Of a stretch of 36,104 nt of DNA, positions 8,876-16,396 are shown in pieces. This DNA comes from Paraglaciecola sp. (lineage in GTDB: Bacteria > Pseudomonadota > Gammaproteobacteria > Enterobacterales > Alteromonadaceae): the NCBI RefSeq assembly GCF_030730205.1, contig NZ_JANQVQ010000245.1, positions 1 to 36,104 on the forward strand. The letters run 5' to 3'. The notes beneath the pieces are model-generated. The model had not been told where the DNA came from and ran no database searches. It saw only the letters and a program-made list of their open reading frames with translations. Position numbers and translations under genes: made by a program. Within the stretch, counting starts at the first letter, position 1, and each line of letters starts with the position of its first letter.

Positions 8876-9196
8876 TCAACACCCATACTCATCGCCAACT
8901 GACCGCAAAGGGTGAAAATAGCTTGCAAAATCAGTCGCGCCTATTGTTTCACCTTTAGCGATGTTAATGTCATCGGTCGTATCTAAGCGCTCCAAATTGA
9001 CGCCTGCTACTGTTAATTCATCAAGGTTAAGGCTTTGATATTTTGCTACTCCATCAATGACAAATTCTTGCGAACGCGCCGAAGCTGAAACACCAACCAT
9101 TATGGCGATTGCACAAACTGCAGTGATAAATGCTGGTTTTCTTGTATGTTCAAGGACAGCCCGACTGATCTTGTTTAACTGTGTGATGAATAACAT
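8876..9196 (-). CDS. small exported or membrane-anchored protein of unknown function, first gene of the lyase arm
   Basis: This 106-residue protein is not one I recognise. Residues 1-20 are basic and polar, and 22-39 are hydrophobic (AFITAVCAIAIMVGVSAS) with ASARSQ after them, a plausible signal peptide or single anchor. The remaining 64 residues are acidic and end YGC, leaving one cysteine at the last position. An ATG with a GAG ribosome binding site and a promoter about 30 nt upstream support it as a gene. It lies in the regulator-facing position of the alginate operon and is followed by a hairpin that may let it be made in excess over the lyase. A role in alginate sensing or binding is only a guess. 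Confidence 0.65.
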   Translation of the reverse strand: MLFITQLNKISRAVLEHTRKPAFITAVCAIAIMVGVSASARSQEFVIDGVAKYQSLNLDELTVAGVNLERLDTTDDINIAKGETIGATDFASYFHPLRSVGDEYGC

Positions 9197-9231
9197 TAAG
9201 TTTCTCGCATAGCTTTTGCACAGACGACGTC

Positions 9232-9260
9232 ATCTAACCAATCAAGCAAACAAATGTCAA
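9232..9260 (-). promoter_or_regulatory. predicted promoter of the lyase arm
   Basis: Minus strand TTGACA (9255-9260, full consensus) is followed after 17 bp by TTAGAT (9232-9237). The start would be near 9225, leaving about 30 nt before the small ORF. The stretch TTGACAT followed by ATTGGTTAG recurs in the SDR promoter at 11163-11191. Confidence 0.6.
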
Positions 9261-9272
9261 CCATTTATTAAC

Positions 9273-9289
9273 ATAAATTATTACCAATA
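9273..9289. promoter_or_regulatory. degenerate second GntR operator
   Basis: TTACCAATA at 9281-9289 repeats the right half of the perfect palindrome 24 bp away. The left half keeps only part of GGTA. The centre (9281) is 21 bp from the first base of the minus-strand TTGACA, exactly the spacing of the SDR operator to its own TTGACA. Function is inferred from that spacing. Confidence 0.45.
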
Positions 9290-9293
9290 GTGA

Positions 9294-9316
9294 ATTTATT
9301 GGTATTACCAATAAAT
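9294..9316. promoter_or_regulatory. GntR (UxuR/FadR-type) operator palindrome
   Basis: A perfect 23-bp palindrome is centred on T9305, with core ATTGGTATTACCAAT. It resembles the TTGGTATACCAA core of the UxuR/ExuR operators of enterobacteria with one extra central base. It lies between the divergent regulator gene and the lyase arm, and a sister copy lies before the SDR. It is probably bound by the adjacent GntR protein. Confidence 0.8.
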
Positions 9317-9326
9317 GGTATATACT
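9299..9326 (+). promoter_or_regulatory. candidate autoregulated promoter of the GntR gene
   Basis: TTGGTA (9299-9304) and TATACT (9321-9326) are 16 bp apart on the plus strand. The -35 box lies inside the operator, so the regulator would repress itself. A second candidate closer to the gene is TTGCCT (9371-9376), 18 bp from TATGAT (9395-9400). Sequence alone does not decide between them. Confidence 0.4.
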
Positions 9327-9451
9327 AAAAATCGTAAATGAATATAAACAAACTTTTTTTAAAATTGGCTTTGCCTATTCCTGTGGGTATTGGATATGAT
9401 TAAGCCTATGAGTTTGGTACTCAAACACTATGTAAAAAGGTAATAGATAAA

Positions 9452-10183
9452 ATGAAAAACAAACGTATGTTTTGGAACATAGTCGAAAAAATTGAGACCC
9501 TTATCGATTCAGGAGCATATCCCCCTGGAAGTCGTTTACCACCTGAACGTGAATTAGCTGAATCGTTCTCTGTGAGCCGTCCCACTGTTCGTGAGGCGAT
9601 TATTGCCTTAGAGGTTCGCCAGCGTGTTGAAGTAAAAACCAGTTCAGGTGTGTATGTGCTTGAAATGCAACAAGACAAACAAGAAAGCAAACCCGTTAGC
9701 GCATTTGAATTAACGCAAGCCAGAGCCCTCATTGAAGGTGAAGCCGCGGCCTTGGCTGCCATGACAATTACTGAAGCCGAATTAGCCAAGCTAAAGCTCA
9801 CCTTAGATGCCATGCAAAAAGGTATTAATGCGGACCAAGCTGATAAAGAGTTTCACGTTATAATATCAAACGCTACCCGCAATAATGCCGTTTCTTTAGC
9901 AGTTGAGAACTTATGGCGCCTGCGCGACAGTCGAGATGAAATTAAAGCTGCTTATAAAAACGTTTGTAGTCAAAGCGATAGCGATAGACTAGAAGAGCAC
10001 CGAGCTATTTACACCGCTTTAGCTAATAAAGACTCACAGGCAGCGCGCAGTGCGATGCATCATCACTTTAACCGCCTGATCAATTCACTTTTTGAAGTCA
10101 GTGAAGCGAAAGCCTTAGAAGAAGTGAAGCGTAAATCAAGTGAAACTCGTGGCTTGTATTCGTTAAACCATTTGGTCAGCTAA
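9452..10183 (+). CDS. GntR-family regulator, FadR/UxuR (FCD) subfamily, probable alginate-locus regulator
   Basis: This is a 243-residue protein. The N-terminal winged helix-turn-helix (about 5-70) has the GntR signature GSRLPPERELAESFSVSRPT followed by VREAI. The FCD ligand-binding domain follows (about 88-220), with ADKEFHVIISNATRN and EEHRAIY plus HHHF, which supply the Asp and His residues that bind metal in this subfamily. The ligand is likely an alginate catabolite such as KDG or DEH. It is transcribed away from the lyase arm, with the SDR convergent on the other side. Palindromes of the UxuR type in both promoter regions are its probable targets. Operator position upstream of the TTGACA boxes leaves open whether it activates or represses. 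Confidence 0.85.
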   Translation: MKNKRMFWNIVEKIETLIDSGAYPPGSRLPPERELAESFSVSRPTVREAIIALEVRQRVEVKTSSGVYVLEMQQDKQESKPVSAFELTQARALIEGEAAALAAMTITEAELAKLKLTLDAMQKGINADQADKEFHVIISNATRNNAVSLAVENLWRLRDSRDEIKAAYKNVCSQSDSDRLEEHRAIYTALANKDSQAARSAMHHHFNRLINSLFEVSEAKALEEVKRKSSETRGLYSLNHLVS

Positions 10184-10221
10184 GCACATCTTGAGTGAAT
10201 TGCCGGCCATCAAGCGCTGAG

Positions 10222-10258
10222 AAAAAATAAAAAAAGGGGCACCTGTTATAGTGCCCCT
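10222..10258 (-). terminator. rho-independent terminator of the SDR gene
   Basis: AGGGGCAC (10235-10242) and GTGCCCCT (10251-10258) form an 8-bp stem with an 8-nt loop. On the minus strand the stem is followed by TTTTTTTATTTTTT. It lies 38 nt after the SDR stop. On the plus strand no T-run follows, so it probably does not serve the GntR gene. Confidence 0.9.
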
Positions 10259-10296
10259 ACCGCAGGGTACGCGGGTTTTGAAAAGATTGTTGGCGT

Positions 10297-11049
10297 TTAT
10301 GAAAACAACAAACCGCCATTGATATCGACATTATTACCCGTCATATACGACGATTCGTCACTTGCCAAGAAAGCCACTAATTTTGCCACTTCTTCAGATT
10401 GCCCTTCTCGTTTAAGGGCGGTCGCTCCAGCGACGTTGGCGCGAATAGTGTCATTAGTAAAGGTATCGTGAAATCCGGTACTTATCATCCCTGGGCACAC
10501 CCCATTCACACGGATATGTGGACCAAGCTCCTTGGCCAACCCTCGAGTAAACGTCATGATTGCACCTTTCGATGTAGCATACGCTACGGCGCCGCCGCCG
10601 CCGCCATCTCGGCCCGCTTGTGATGCTAAGGTTACAATAGAACTACCCTTTCCCATGTGTGGAATGCAGGCTTGGCTCATCATAAACAGCGACGTTAAAT
10701 TCAAATCCATCACCTTGTGCCAATGGGCTAAAGACATATCTGCAATTTTAATTCGCTCAACCAGCCCACCAGAGACATGCACTAAGGTGTCAATCTTGCC
10801 AAAACTATCTATTGCTGTTTTAACACAAGCATCAACGCCTTCTTGCGTGGTGAGATCCGCTTGAACAGCCACGGCTTTTACGCCCATTGCTTCCATTTCA
10901 GCGACCGCACTTTTTGCCGTCGTTGAACTTGAATGATAGCTAATAACTACATTCGCTCCCCTACTTGCCAATTCCAGCGCGCATGCTCGACCGATATCTC
11001 GACCACCCCCTGCCACTATTGCTACTTTTCCTGCCATCGACATTTTCAT
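10297..11049 (-). CDS. SDR oxidoreductase, probable DEH (4-deoxy-L-erythro-5-hexoseulose uronate) reductase
   Basis: This is a 250-residue classical short-chain dehydrogenase. GGGRDIG (14-20) is the cofactor-binding glycine motif. Asn117, Ser143, Tyr157 and Lys161 (YATSK) form the catalytic tetrad, and NGVCPG (182-187) is the usual post-catalytic loop. YHSSS after the second strand lacks the acidic residue of NAD-specific enzymes, which favours NADPH. In alginate loci such enzymes turn DEH into KDG. It is annotated FabG-like by family, but no fatty acid genes are near. A GGAG ribosome binding site precedes the ATG at 11049; ATGs at 11043 and 11037 are possible alternatives. Confidence 0.82.
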   Translation of the reverse strand: MKMSMAGKVAIVAGGGRDIGRACALELASRGANVVISYHSSSTTAKSAVAEMEAMGVKAVAVQADLTTQEGVDACVKTAIDSFGKIDTLVHVSGGLVERIKIADMSLAHWHKVMDLNLTSLFMMSQACIPHMGKGSSIVTLASQAGRDGGGGGAVAYATSKGAIMTFTRGLAKELGPHIRVNGVCPGMISTGFHDTFTNDTIRANVAGATALKREGQSEEVAKLVAFLASDESSYMTGNNVDINGGLLFS

Positions 11050-11162
11050 TCTCCATACAAAAGAGCTTAAGTATTATGTAGACAAACTAAGGCCTTAAAC
11101 AGTAACCAAAACCCCTTTTCTGTGATGGTCAGAATAATACTTTATATTTGCCTGAAACATAA

Positions 11163-11191
11163 AAACTAACCAATAAAGAGAATTATGTCAA
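11163..11191 (-). promoter_or_regulatory. predicted promoter of the SDR gene
   Basis: Minus strand TTGACA (11186-11191) is followed after 17 bp by TAGTTT (11163-11168), a weak -10. It shares GGTTGACAT and ATTGGTTAG, 11 rather than 12 bases apart, with the lyase-arm promoter. The leader would be about 107 nt. Confidence 0.5.
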
Positions 11192-11197
11192 CCAATT

Positions 11198-11226
11198 ATT
11201 TTATTTTGGTAATACCAAAATAAAAT
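11198..11226. promoter_or_regulatory. GntR operator palindrome upstream of the SDR
   Basis: A perfect 29-bp palindrome is centred on A11212, with core TTTTGGTAATACCAAAA. Its GGTA-N-TACC core matches the operator at 9294-9316. It sits 6 bp upstream of the SDR -35 box. The rest of the 388-nt gap between the SDR and the RDD gene (11227-11437) shows nothing further I can name apart from the expected RDD promoter. Confidence 0.82.
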
Positions 11227-11437
11227 GCACGTATATACGAAGACGCCCTCTCATTAATGAATGTTAGAAAAGTGTTACTCATATCTGTCTGTGAGAAAGG
11301 TTATGAGGCGAACCTGGCGTTCATCTTGTTAGTGCGATAGAAAGCTAAAGCTCAAAGACAATCATTTACTACACACTGCTATTTATCCCTGAAAGTAAAT
11401 ACTGTTAAACTGCACAAAATGTTTGAGACAAATTTCC

Positions 11438-11953
11438 ATGAATTCAACAAAATTGACCTTTCCCCGTGCTGGTTTTTTTCGCCGCCTCGCTGCAATTGTT
11501 TACGACCTCCTTGTTGCTACCGCGATCTTTATGGTTGCAGGAATCGTTTCGACGGTAGTGGTCATCGTGTTATTAGAAAATAAGGTATTAGACAAACAGG
11601 GGTACACCCATAGCATGGACGTCATTAGCCATTCACCACTGTATGCCAATATTATTTTCGGCTGGTCACTATTATGGGTTGTGGGCTTCTTTCTGTGGTT
11701 TTGGCGCAATGGCGGTCAGACAATTGGTATGCGGGCTTGGCGACTCAAATTATTTAGCACCTCTGAACAACCTTTTGGCTACGGCAGAGCGCTGCTTCGA
11801 TTACTGAGTGCTTTAGGCGGCATTGGCACATTGTTTGTTTTGTTCGATGTGAAAAATAAACTGTCATTACAAGATAGAATTGCAAAAACCGAAATGCTGT
11901 ATTTAAGTAAAGAAGCCAATCATCATGCTGCTTGGAAAGATCTACAAGACTGA
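11438..11953 (+). CDS. RDD-family membrane protein
   Basis: From the ATG at 11438 the protein has 171 residues. PRAGFFRRLAAIVYDLL holds the Arg and Asp residues that name the RDD family, within the first of three or four hydrophobic segments. GGQTIGMRAWRLKL is the second typical stretch, and LQDRIAKTEM ends the domain. It is an inner-membrane protein; some members are proposed to exchange ions, but the function here is unknown. The open frame begins with TTG at 11423, but the ATG five codons later is more likely. The family is often found beside lptFG and pepA in Alteromonadales. Confidence 0.8.
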   Translation: MNSTKLTFPRAGFFRRLAAIVYDLLVATAIFMVAGIVSTVVVIVLLENKVLDKQGYTHSMDVISHSPLYANIIFGWSLLWVVGFFLWFWRNGGQTIGMRAWRLKLFSTSEQPFGYGRALLRLLSALGGIGTLFVLFDVKNKLSLQDRIAKTEMLYLSKEANHHAAWKDLQD

Positions 11954-11965
11954 TTCAAGGTTTGA

Positions 11966-11991
11966 TGAAAAGGCGGAATTAACCCCGCCTT
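11966..11991 (-). terminator. terminator overlapping the lptG stop codon
   Basis: AAGGCGG (11970-11976) and CCGCCTT (11985-11991) form a 7-bp stem with an 8-nt loop. On the minus strand it ends in TTTTC. The stem includes the last lptG codons. A short U-run makes it moderate in strength. Confidence 0.65.
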
Positions 11992-13052
11992 CGCAATAAA
12001 AATATCGCAACAATGGCAAATACTGCACTGGGGAAAACCGCACCGAATAATGGTGGTAATTGATACACCGTACTGAGCGTGCCGAAGACTTCATTACTGA
12101 CAAAAAAACCAAAACCTGTCAGTACTCCCATGATAATCCGAGCGCCCATTGTAACGCTGCGTAAGGGACCGAAAATGAAAGACAGCGCCATAAGTAGCAT
12201 AACGCCTACTGTCAGTGGCTGAAGCACCTTGCGCCAAAAAGCCAATTTGTAGCGATTAGGATCTTGGCTATTATTTTCAAGGTAATCAACGTAACCATAT
12301 AAGCCTTGGATCGACAAAGCCTCTGGTTTAACCGTCACCACGCCTAGCTTGTCCGGGGTTAGCGTAGATACCCATTGCTCTTCGCTCTTTTGTGTCACGT
12401 TTATTTGATTGGCAAGATAATCAGTAAATTCGACATTTTTTAATAACCAAGCCTGACCATCATATGTGGCTTGCTCGCCACTCATGATTTGTTGCAAAGC
12501 AAGACTGTCATTAAAGCGGTATACGGTAACGTCCCGCAGAGTATTTTTGTCGATAACCTCGCCAATGCTTACAAAATTTTCGGCATCTTTGGCCCACACT
12601 AGCCGGTCCGACGAAAATAAACTGCCGCCTGAAATCGCCTGTGTACGAATCTCTTTAGCCTTCGCTTCAGTCAGTGGTGCAACCCATTCACCTATCATCA
12701 TCACGACTACAACCATCAATAAAGCCGACTTCATTGCTGATACAATAATGTTCCAGCGACTTTGCCCTGATGCCTGCATCACCACCAGCTCACTATTACT
12801 GGCTAACATTCCCATGCCAATTAACCCACCTATTAAGGTCGCCATCGGAAAAAACTGCTCAAACTCACGAGGTAGGCTCAGTAATATATAAATGGCGGCA
12901 ACTGTCATGTCATAGCTGCCTTTGCCCACCTGTTTCATTTGTTCTATAAAACGAATAAGCGCACTTAAACCTGTCAGCACACATAAACTCATTAACGTTG
13001 TTGCCAGCAATGTGCGAGCGATATACAAGTCGATTATTTTAAACACGGGCAT
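11979..13052 (-). CDS. lptG: LPS export ABC transporter permease LptG
   Basis: About 357 residues form the YjgP/YjgQ fold: three N-terminal membrane segments (about 12-110), a periplasmic beta-jellyroll domain (about 125-265) and three C-terminal segments. ASGQSRWNI marks the coupling-helix region. With LptF and LptB2 it lifts lipopolysaccharide from the inner membrane to the periplasmic bridge. It overlaps lptF by 14 nt. The start is uncertain: the frame opens with GTG at 13055 then ATG at 13052, but a GAGG only 2 nt before the ATG would better suit the GTG at 13046. Confidence 0.95.
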   Translation of the reverse strand: MPVFKIIDLYIARTLLATTLMSLCVLTGLSALIRFIEQMKQVGKGSYDMTVAAIYILLSLPREFEQFFPMATLIGGLIGMGMLASNSELVVMQASGQSRWNIIVSAMKSALLMVVVVMMIGEWVAPLTEAKAKEIRTQAISGGSLFSSDRLVWAKDAENFVSIGEVIDKNTLRDVTVYRFNDSLALQQIMSGEQATYDGQAWLLKNVEFTDYLANQINVTQKSEEQWVSTLTPDKLGVVTVKPEALSIQGLYGYVDYLENNSQDPNRYKLAFWRKVLQPLTVGVMLLMALSFIFGPLRSVTMGARIIMGVLTGFGFFVSNEVFGTLSTVYQLPPLFGAVFPSAVFAIVAIFLLRRRG

Positions 13053-14148
13053 CACCTCGCAGTTTTGCTCGCAAGCGCACGCCTATTGGCCGCCCTTTTA
13101 ACAGCAAGGCAATACCAATACTAAAGAGTATGCCATGCACCCACCACAAGCCAATTTGAGGCGGAATATGGCCATCTTCTAGCGCCTTGCGACCAGCCAT
13201 TAACATCAAGAAGTAGCCAAGATATAACATTAAGGCAGGGAGCATTTTACCAAAACGCCCTTGTCGAGGATTTGCTGCACTTAAGGGCACTGCAATCATC
13301 ACTAAAAATGGCAAAGACAGAGGCAAAGCCAGTCGCCAATGAAGTTCAGCTATCGCATCAATCGAGGTTTCACTTAATAGTTTGGCAGTGGGATATGCGG
13401 TAAGTTTACGTCTTTGCTGCTCGACTTCTTGCTCAGCAATTTGCACCTGATATTCGGCAAATTCGATGACCCGATAATCTTTATTACCGAGAGTTCCCTC
13501 GTATTGAACCCCCTCTTTTAGAATTAATTTTTCAGCACCGTTTTTTTCTTCAAATACACCACCATTCTGCGCATACACAATTCGTATATCTTGACGCTCG
13601 GTATCCGCAGAGCGCTGAGCTAAAAAGACTTTGCGCAGAGGACTCTGACCAGGCTCAATGTCGTGGACAAAAATCACAGCTTGTTCGTTGGCCGTTTGTT
13701 GGAAACGACCAGGTACTAGAGCAGTCAAACCACTTTGTGCGCCGGCTTTTTCTTCAAGCTGATATTCGTTTTCTACCGCTAAGGGCGACAGCCACAATGT
13801 CAGCGCGCCTGTTAATACAGCCATCACAAGAGCCACAACAAGCATGACACGGGTGATATACCACTCACTAATACCACACGCTCGCATGACACTCATTTCG
13901 CTATCAACATATAAACGACCATGAGCCAGCATGATGCCAAGAAATAAACTAAGGGGGAGAATAATTGAGGCCAACACGGGCATACTTAGCGCTAAAAAAC
14001 CCAGTACTAGGTTAGCAGGGATGTCGCCGCTAGAGGCTTCAGCAAGCACTCGGATAAATTTCTGAGTAATGAAAATTGCCATCAATAACATAAAAACGGC
14101 AATTTGAGATTTGACAGTTTCTGTCACTAAATATCGAAATATCAGCAC
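13039..14148 (-). CDS. lptF: LPS export ABC transporter permease LptF
   Basis: This 369-residue protein has the same architecture as LptG: three membrane segments, a periplasmic beta-domain (about 130-265) and three more segments. MLIFRYLVTETVKSQ at the N-terminus and MRACGISEW in the cytoplasmic loop are typical of LptF. It forms a heterodimer with LptG. The order lptF-lptG with divergent pepA is the standard gammaproteobacterial layout. The 261-nt gap to pepA should hold both promoters. Confidence 0.95.
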   Translation of the reverse strand: MLIFRYLVTETVKSQIAVFMLLMAIFITQKFIRVLAEASSGDIPANLVLGFLALSMPVLASIILPLSLFLGIMLAHGRLYVDSEMSVMRACGISEWYITRVMLVVALVMAVLTGALTLWLSPLAVENEYQLEEKAGAQSGLTALVPGRFQQTANEQAVIFVHDIEPGQSPLRKVFLAQRSADTERQDIRIVYAQNGGVFEEKNGAEKLILKEGVQYEGTLGNKDYRVIEFAEYQVQIAEQEVEQQRRKLTAYPTAKLLSETSIDAIAELHWRLALPLSLPFLVMIAVPLSAANPRQGRFGKMLPALMLYLGYFLMLMAGRKALEDGHIPPQIGLWWVHGILFSIGIALLLKGRPIGVRLRAKLRGDARV

Positions 14149-14330
14149 GCGTGTTCCAAAGGAAAAAGTGGTATTTTAGTAGCGCTACAGGAAATTTTAA
14201 GTAAACTTAGCGTTTTCTCAAGTTTAATTTATCTACGCTGCATTTTTAATGCATTTCGCCGCAGAATTCTTTAAAAATAATCTGTGGCTCAAATTATTCT
14301 TGTAATCTTATCACAGCATTATGTAGAACG

Positions 14331-14347
14331 ATTCGTCATCGACGAAT
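14331..14347. repeat. 7-bp inverted repeat in the lptF-pepA intergenic region
   Basis: ATTCGTC and GACGAAT flank a 3-nt spacer. The repeat is about 63 nt before the pepA start and about 180 nt before lptF. It could be an operator or a leader hairpin of pepA. No assigned function can be supported. Confidence 0.35.
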
Positions 14348-14409
14348 TTTCTAGCGTTTAATTCTGCATAATGACTCTTTATGAAACCAAATAAAAGCGG
14401 AGAAAGCGT

Positions 14410-15915
14410 GTGGAATTTAGCGTAAAAAGCGGCAGTCCGGAAAAACAGCGTAGCGCGTGCATTGTTGTCGGGGTTTTTGAGCCAAGGCGTCTAACTTCCG
14501 TCGCAGAGCAACTCGATATTATTAGCGAAGGGTATATCAGTAACTTACTCAGACGTGGTGATTTAGAAGGTCAAGCCGGTCAAATGCTTTTATTGCATCA
14601 TGTTCCTAACGTATTGAGTGAGCGAGTCTTATTAGTGGGATGCGGCAAAGAACGCGAGCTAGACGAGCGCCAATACAAACAAATTATTGCCAAAACCATT
14701 AAGACCTTAAACGAGACTGGCGCAATGGAAGCGGTCAGCTTTTTAACTGATCTGCACGTAAAGGGGCGTGATACCTATTGGAAAATTCGTCAAGCGGTTG
14801 AAGCCACTCAAGATGCCTTGTATACCTTCTTGCAATTAAAAACCAAAAAAGGTGAGCTGCGTCGTCCTATTCGCAAGATCATTTTTAATGTGCCCACCCG
14901 TCGCGAATTGCCGATTGGTGAACGAGCACTCGCCCATGGTTTAGCCGTGGCGACAGGAATGAAAACGGCGAAAGACGTAGCCAACATGCCGCCCAATATT
15001 TGTAACCCTGCGTATTTGCTCGAACAAGCGGAGTTACTTGAAAAAAATTATCAAAATTTGCATGTTAGCTCGGTGAATGAAACACAAATGGCTGAATTAG
15101 GCATGAACTCTTATTTAGCCGTGGGGCGTGGCTCAGCTAACGAATCGATAATGACCATCATGGAACACAAAGGTGGTCCCGTTGATCAAGCGCCTATCGT
15201 ATTAGTCGGCAAAGGCCTCACCTTTGACTCAGGTGGTATCTCGATTAAACCTGGCGAAGCAATGGATGAAATGAAATACGACATGGGCGGCGCTGCAGGC
15301 GTTCTGGGTACCATGCATGCCATTTGTGAGTTAAACCTTCCCATTAATATCGTTGGTATACTTGCTGGATGTGAAAACATGCCTGATGCCAACGCCTATC
15401 GTCCGGGCGACATTTTAACCACTATGTCAGGCCAAACAGTAGAAGTGCTGAATACGGATGCCGAAGGCAGGTTGGTGCTATGCGACGCACTGACCTACGT
15501 TGAGCGTTTTGATCCTGAATTAGTGGTCGACGTGGCAACATTAACTGGTGCGTGTGTGATTGCCTTGGGTAAATACGCATCAGGTGTGATGAGTAATCAT
15601 AATCCACTTGCTCATGAGCTTCTGAATGCCTCTGAACAAAGTGGTGACAAAGCATGGCGCTTACCTTTGTGGGATGAGTATCAAGAGCAAATCGAAAGCC
15701 CCTTTGCCGATATGGCCAATATAGGTGGTCGTCCTGCAGGCACCATTACCGCGGCGTGTTTTTTATCGCGCTTTACACGCAAGTATAACTGGGCACACAT
15801 GGATATTGCCGGAACCGCATGGCAGAGTGGAAAAAATAAAGGCGCGACAGGTCGCCCTGTGCCCTTATTGTCTCAGTTTTTAATGACCAGAGCCGGTTTA
15901 ACCACCGAAGATTAA
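14410..15915 (+). CDS. pepA: leucyl aminopeptidase (cytosol aminopeptidase A)
   Basis: This 501-residue protein is nearly collinear with E. coli PepA from its first residues. The M17 catalytic domain shows the metal ligands Lys268, Asp273, Asp291, Asp350 and Glu352, with Arg354 in the signature NTDAEGRL (349-356). It releases N-terminal amino acids as a dinuclear-metal hexamer in the cytoplasm. In E. coli PepA also binds DNA in Xer recombination and carAB control, and the N-terminal domain for this is present. The start is GTG with GGAG just upstream. It is followed by holC and valS in the usual order. Confidence 0.98.
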   Translation: MEFSVKSGSPEKQRSACIVVGVFEPRRLTSVAEQLDIISEGYISNLLRRGDLEGQAGQMLLLHHVPNVLSERVLLVGCGKERELDERQYKQIIAKTIKTLNETGAMEAVSFLTDLHVKGRDTYWKIRQAVEATQDALYTFLQLKTKKGELRRPIRKIIFNVPTRRELPIGERALAHGLAVATGMKTAKDVANMPPNICNPAYLLEQAELLEKNYQNLHVSSVNETQMAELGMNSYLAVGRGSANESIMTIMEHKGGPVDQAPIVLVGKGLTFDSGGISIKPGEAMDEMKYDMGGAAGVLGTMHAICELNLPINIVGILAGCENMPDANAYRPGDILTTMSGQTVEVLNTDAEGRLVLCDALTYVERFDPELVVDVATLTGACVIALGKYASGVMSNHNPLAHELLNASEQSGDKAWRLPLWDEYQEQIESPFADMANIGGRPAGTITAACFLSRFTRKYNWAHMDIAGTAWQSGKNKGATGRPVPLLSQFLMTRAGLTTED

Positions 15916-15936
15916 TACAGGACACGACAAACACTC

Positions 15937-16392
15937 ATGGCTAATGTGTCATTTTTCTTGCTAGAAGAACCTCAGGTTGGCAGTTCAGTGCTTGCGCATT
16001 TTGAACTTGCCTGCCTAGCTGCTGCTCGTTGTTTTAGGCAAAAACAAAAGTGCTTAGTGTTTTGCCAAGATAAACAACAAGCGGAGCAGTTTGATGAACT
16101 TTTGTGGCAACTGCCAATTGACGCCTTTGTTCCACACAATTTAGCCGGCGAAGGCCCCGTTGGCGGTGCACCAGTTGAAATAACCTGGCAAGCACCGCAG
16201 CGATTTTCGAGACAGGTATTAATCAATTTAGCTGACCTTGTGCCTGAATTTCATACTCGCTTTCATCAAGTCATTGACTTCGTGCCACATGCCGAAGAAC
16301 TCAAACTCAAGGCTCGCGAGCGCTACAAACATTATCGTGCGGCAGGTAATCAATTAGATACCCAGGCTGCCTCAAGTATTTACGAGAATTAA
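15937..16392 (+). CDS. holC: DNA polymerase III subunit chi
   Basis: This 151-residue protein is close to the E. coli chi length of 147. [30 protein letters not shown] and the C-terminal [11 protein letters not shown] stretch are family features. Chi links the clamp loader (through psi) to SSB at the replication fork. It starts 21 nt after pepA and ends 4 nt before valS, so the three genes are probably cotranscribed. Confidence 0.93.
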   Translation: MANVSFFLLEEPQVGSSVLAHFELACLAAARCFRQKQKCLVFCQDKQQAEQFDELLWQLPIDAFVPHNLAGEGPVGGAPVEITWQAPQRFSRQVLINLADLVPEFHTRFHQVIDFVPHAEELKLKARERYKHYRAAGNQLDTQAASSIYEN

Positions 16393-16396
16393 ACCC

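Noticed and set aside
9421-9813. 130-codon minus-strand open frame across the GntR gene
   Set aside because: Antisense to a well-supported regulator gene, and its protein has no recognisable features.
10399-10864. Plus-strand open frames of 74 and 110 codons over the SDR
   Set aside because: They are opposite-strand shadows of the SDR, whose catalytic motifs are intact.
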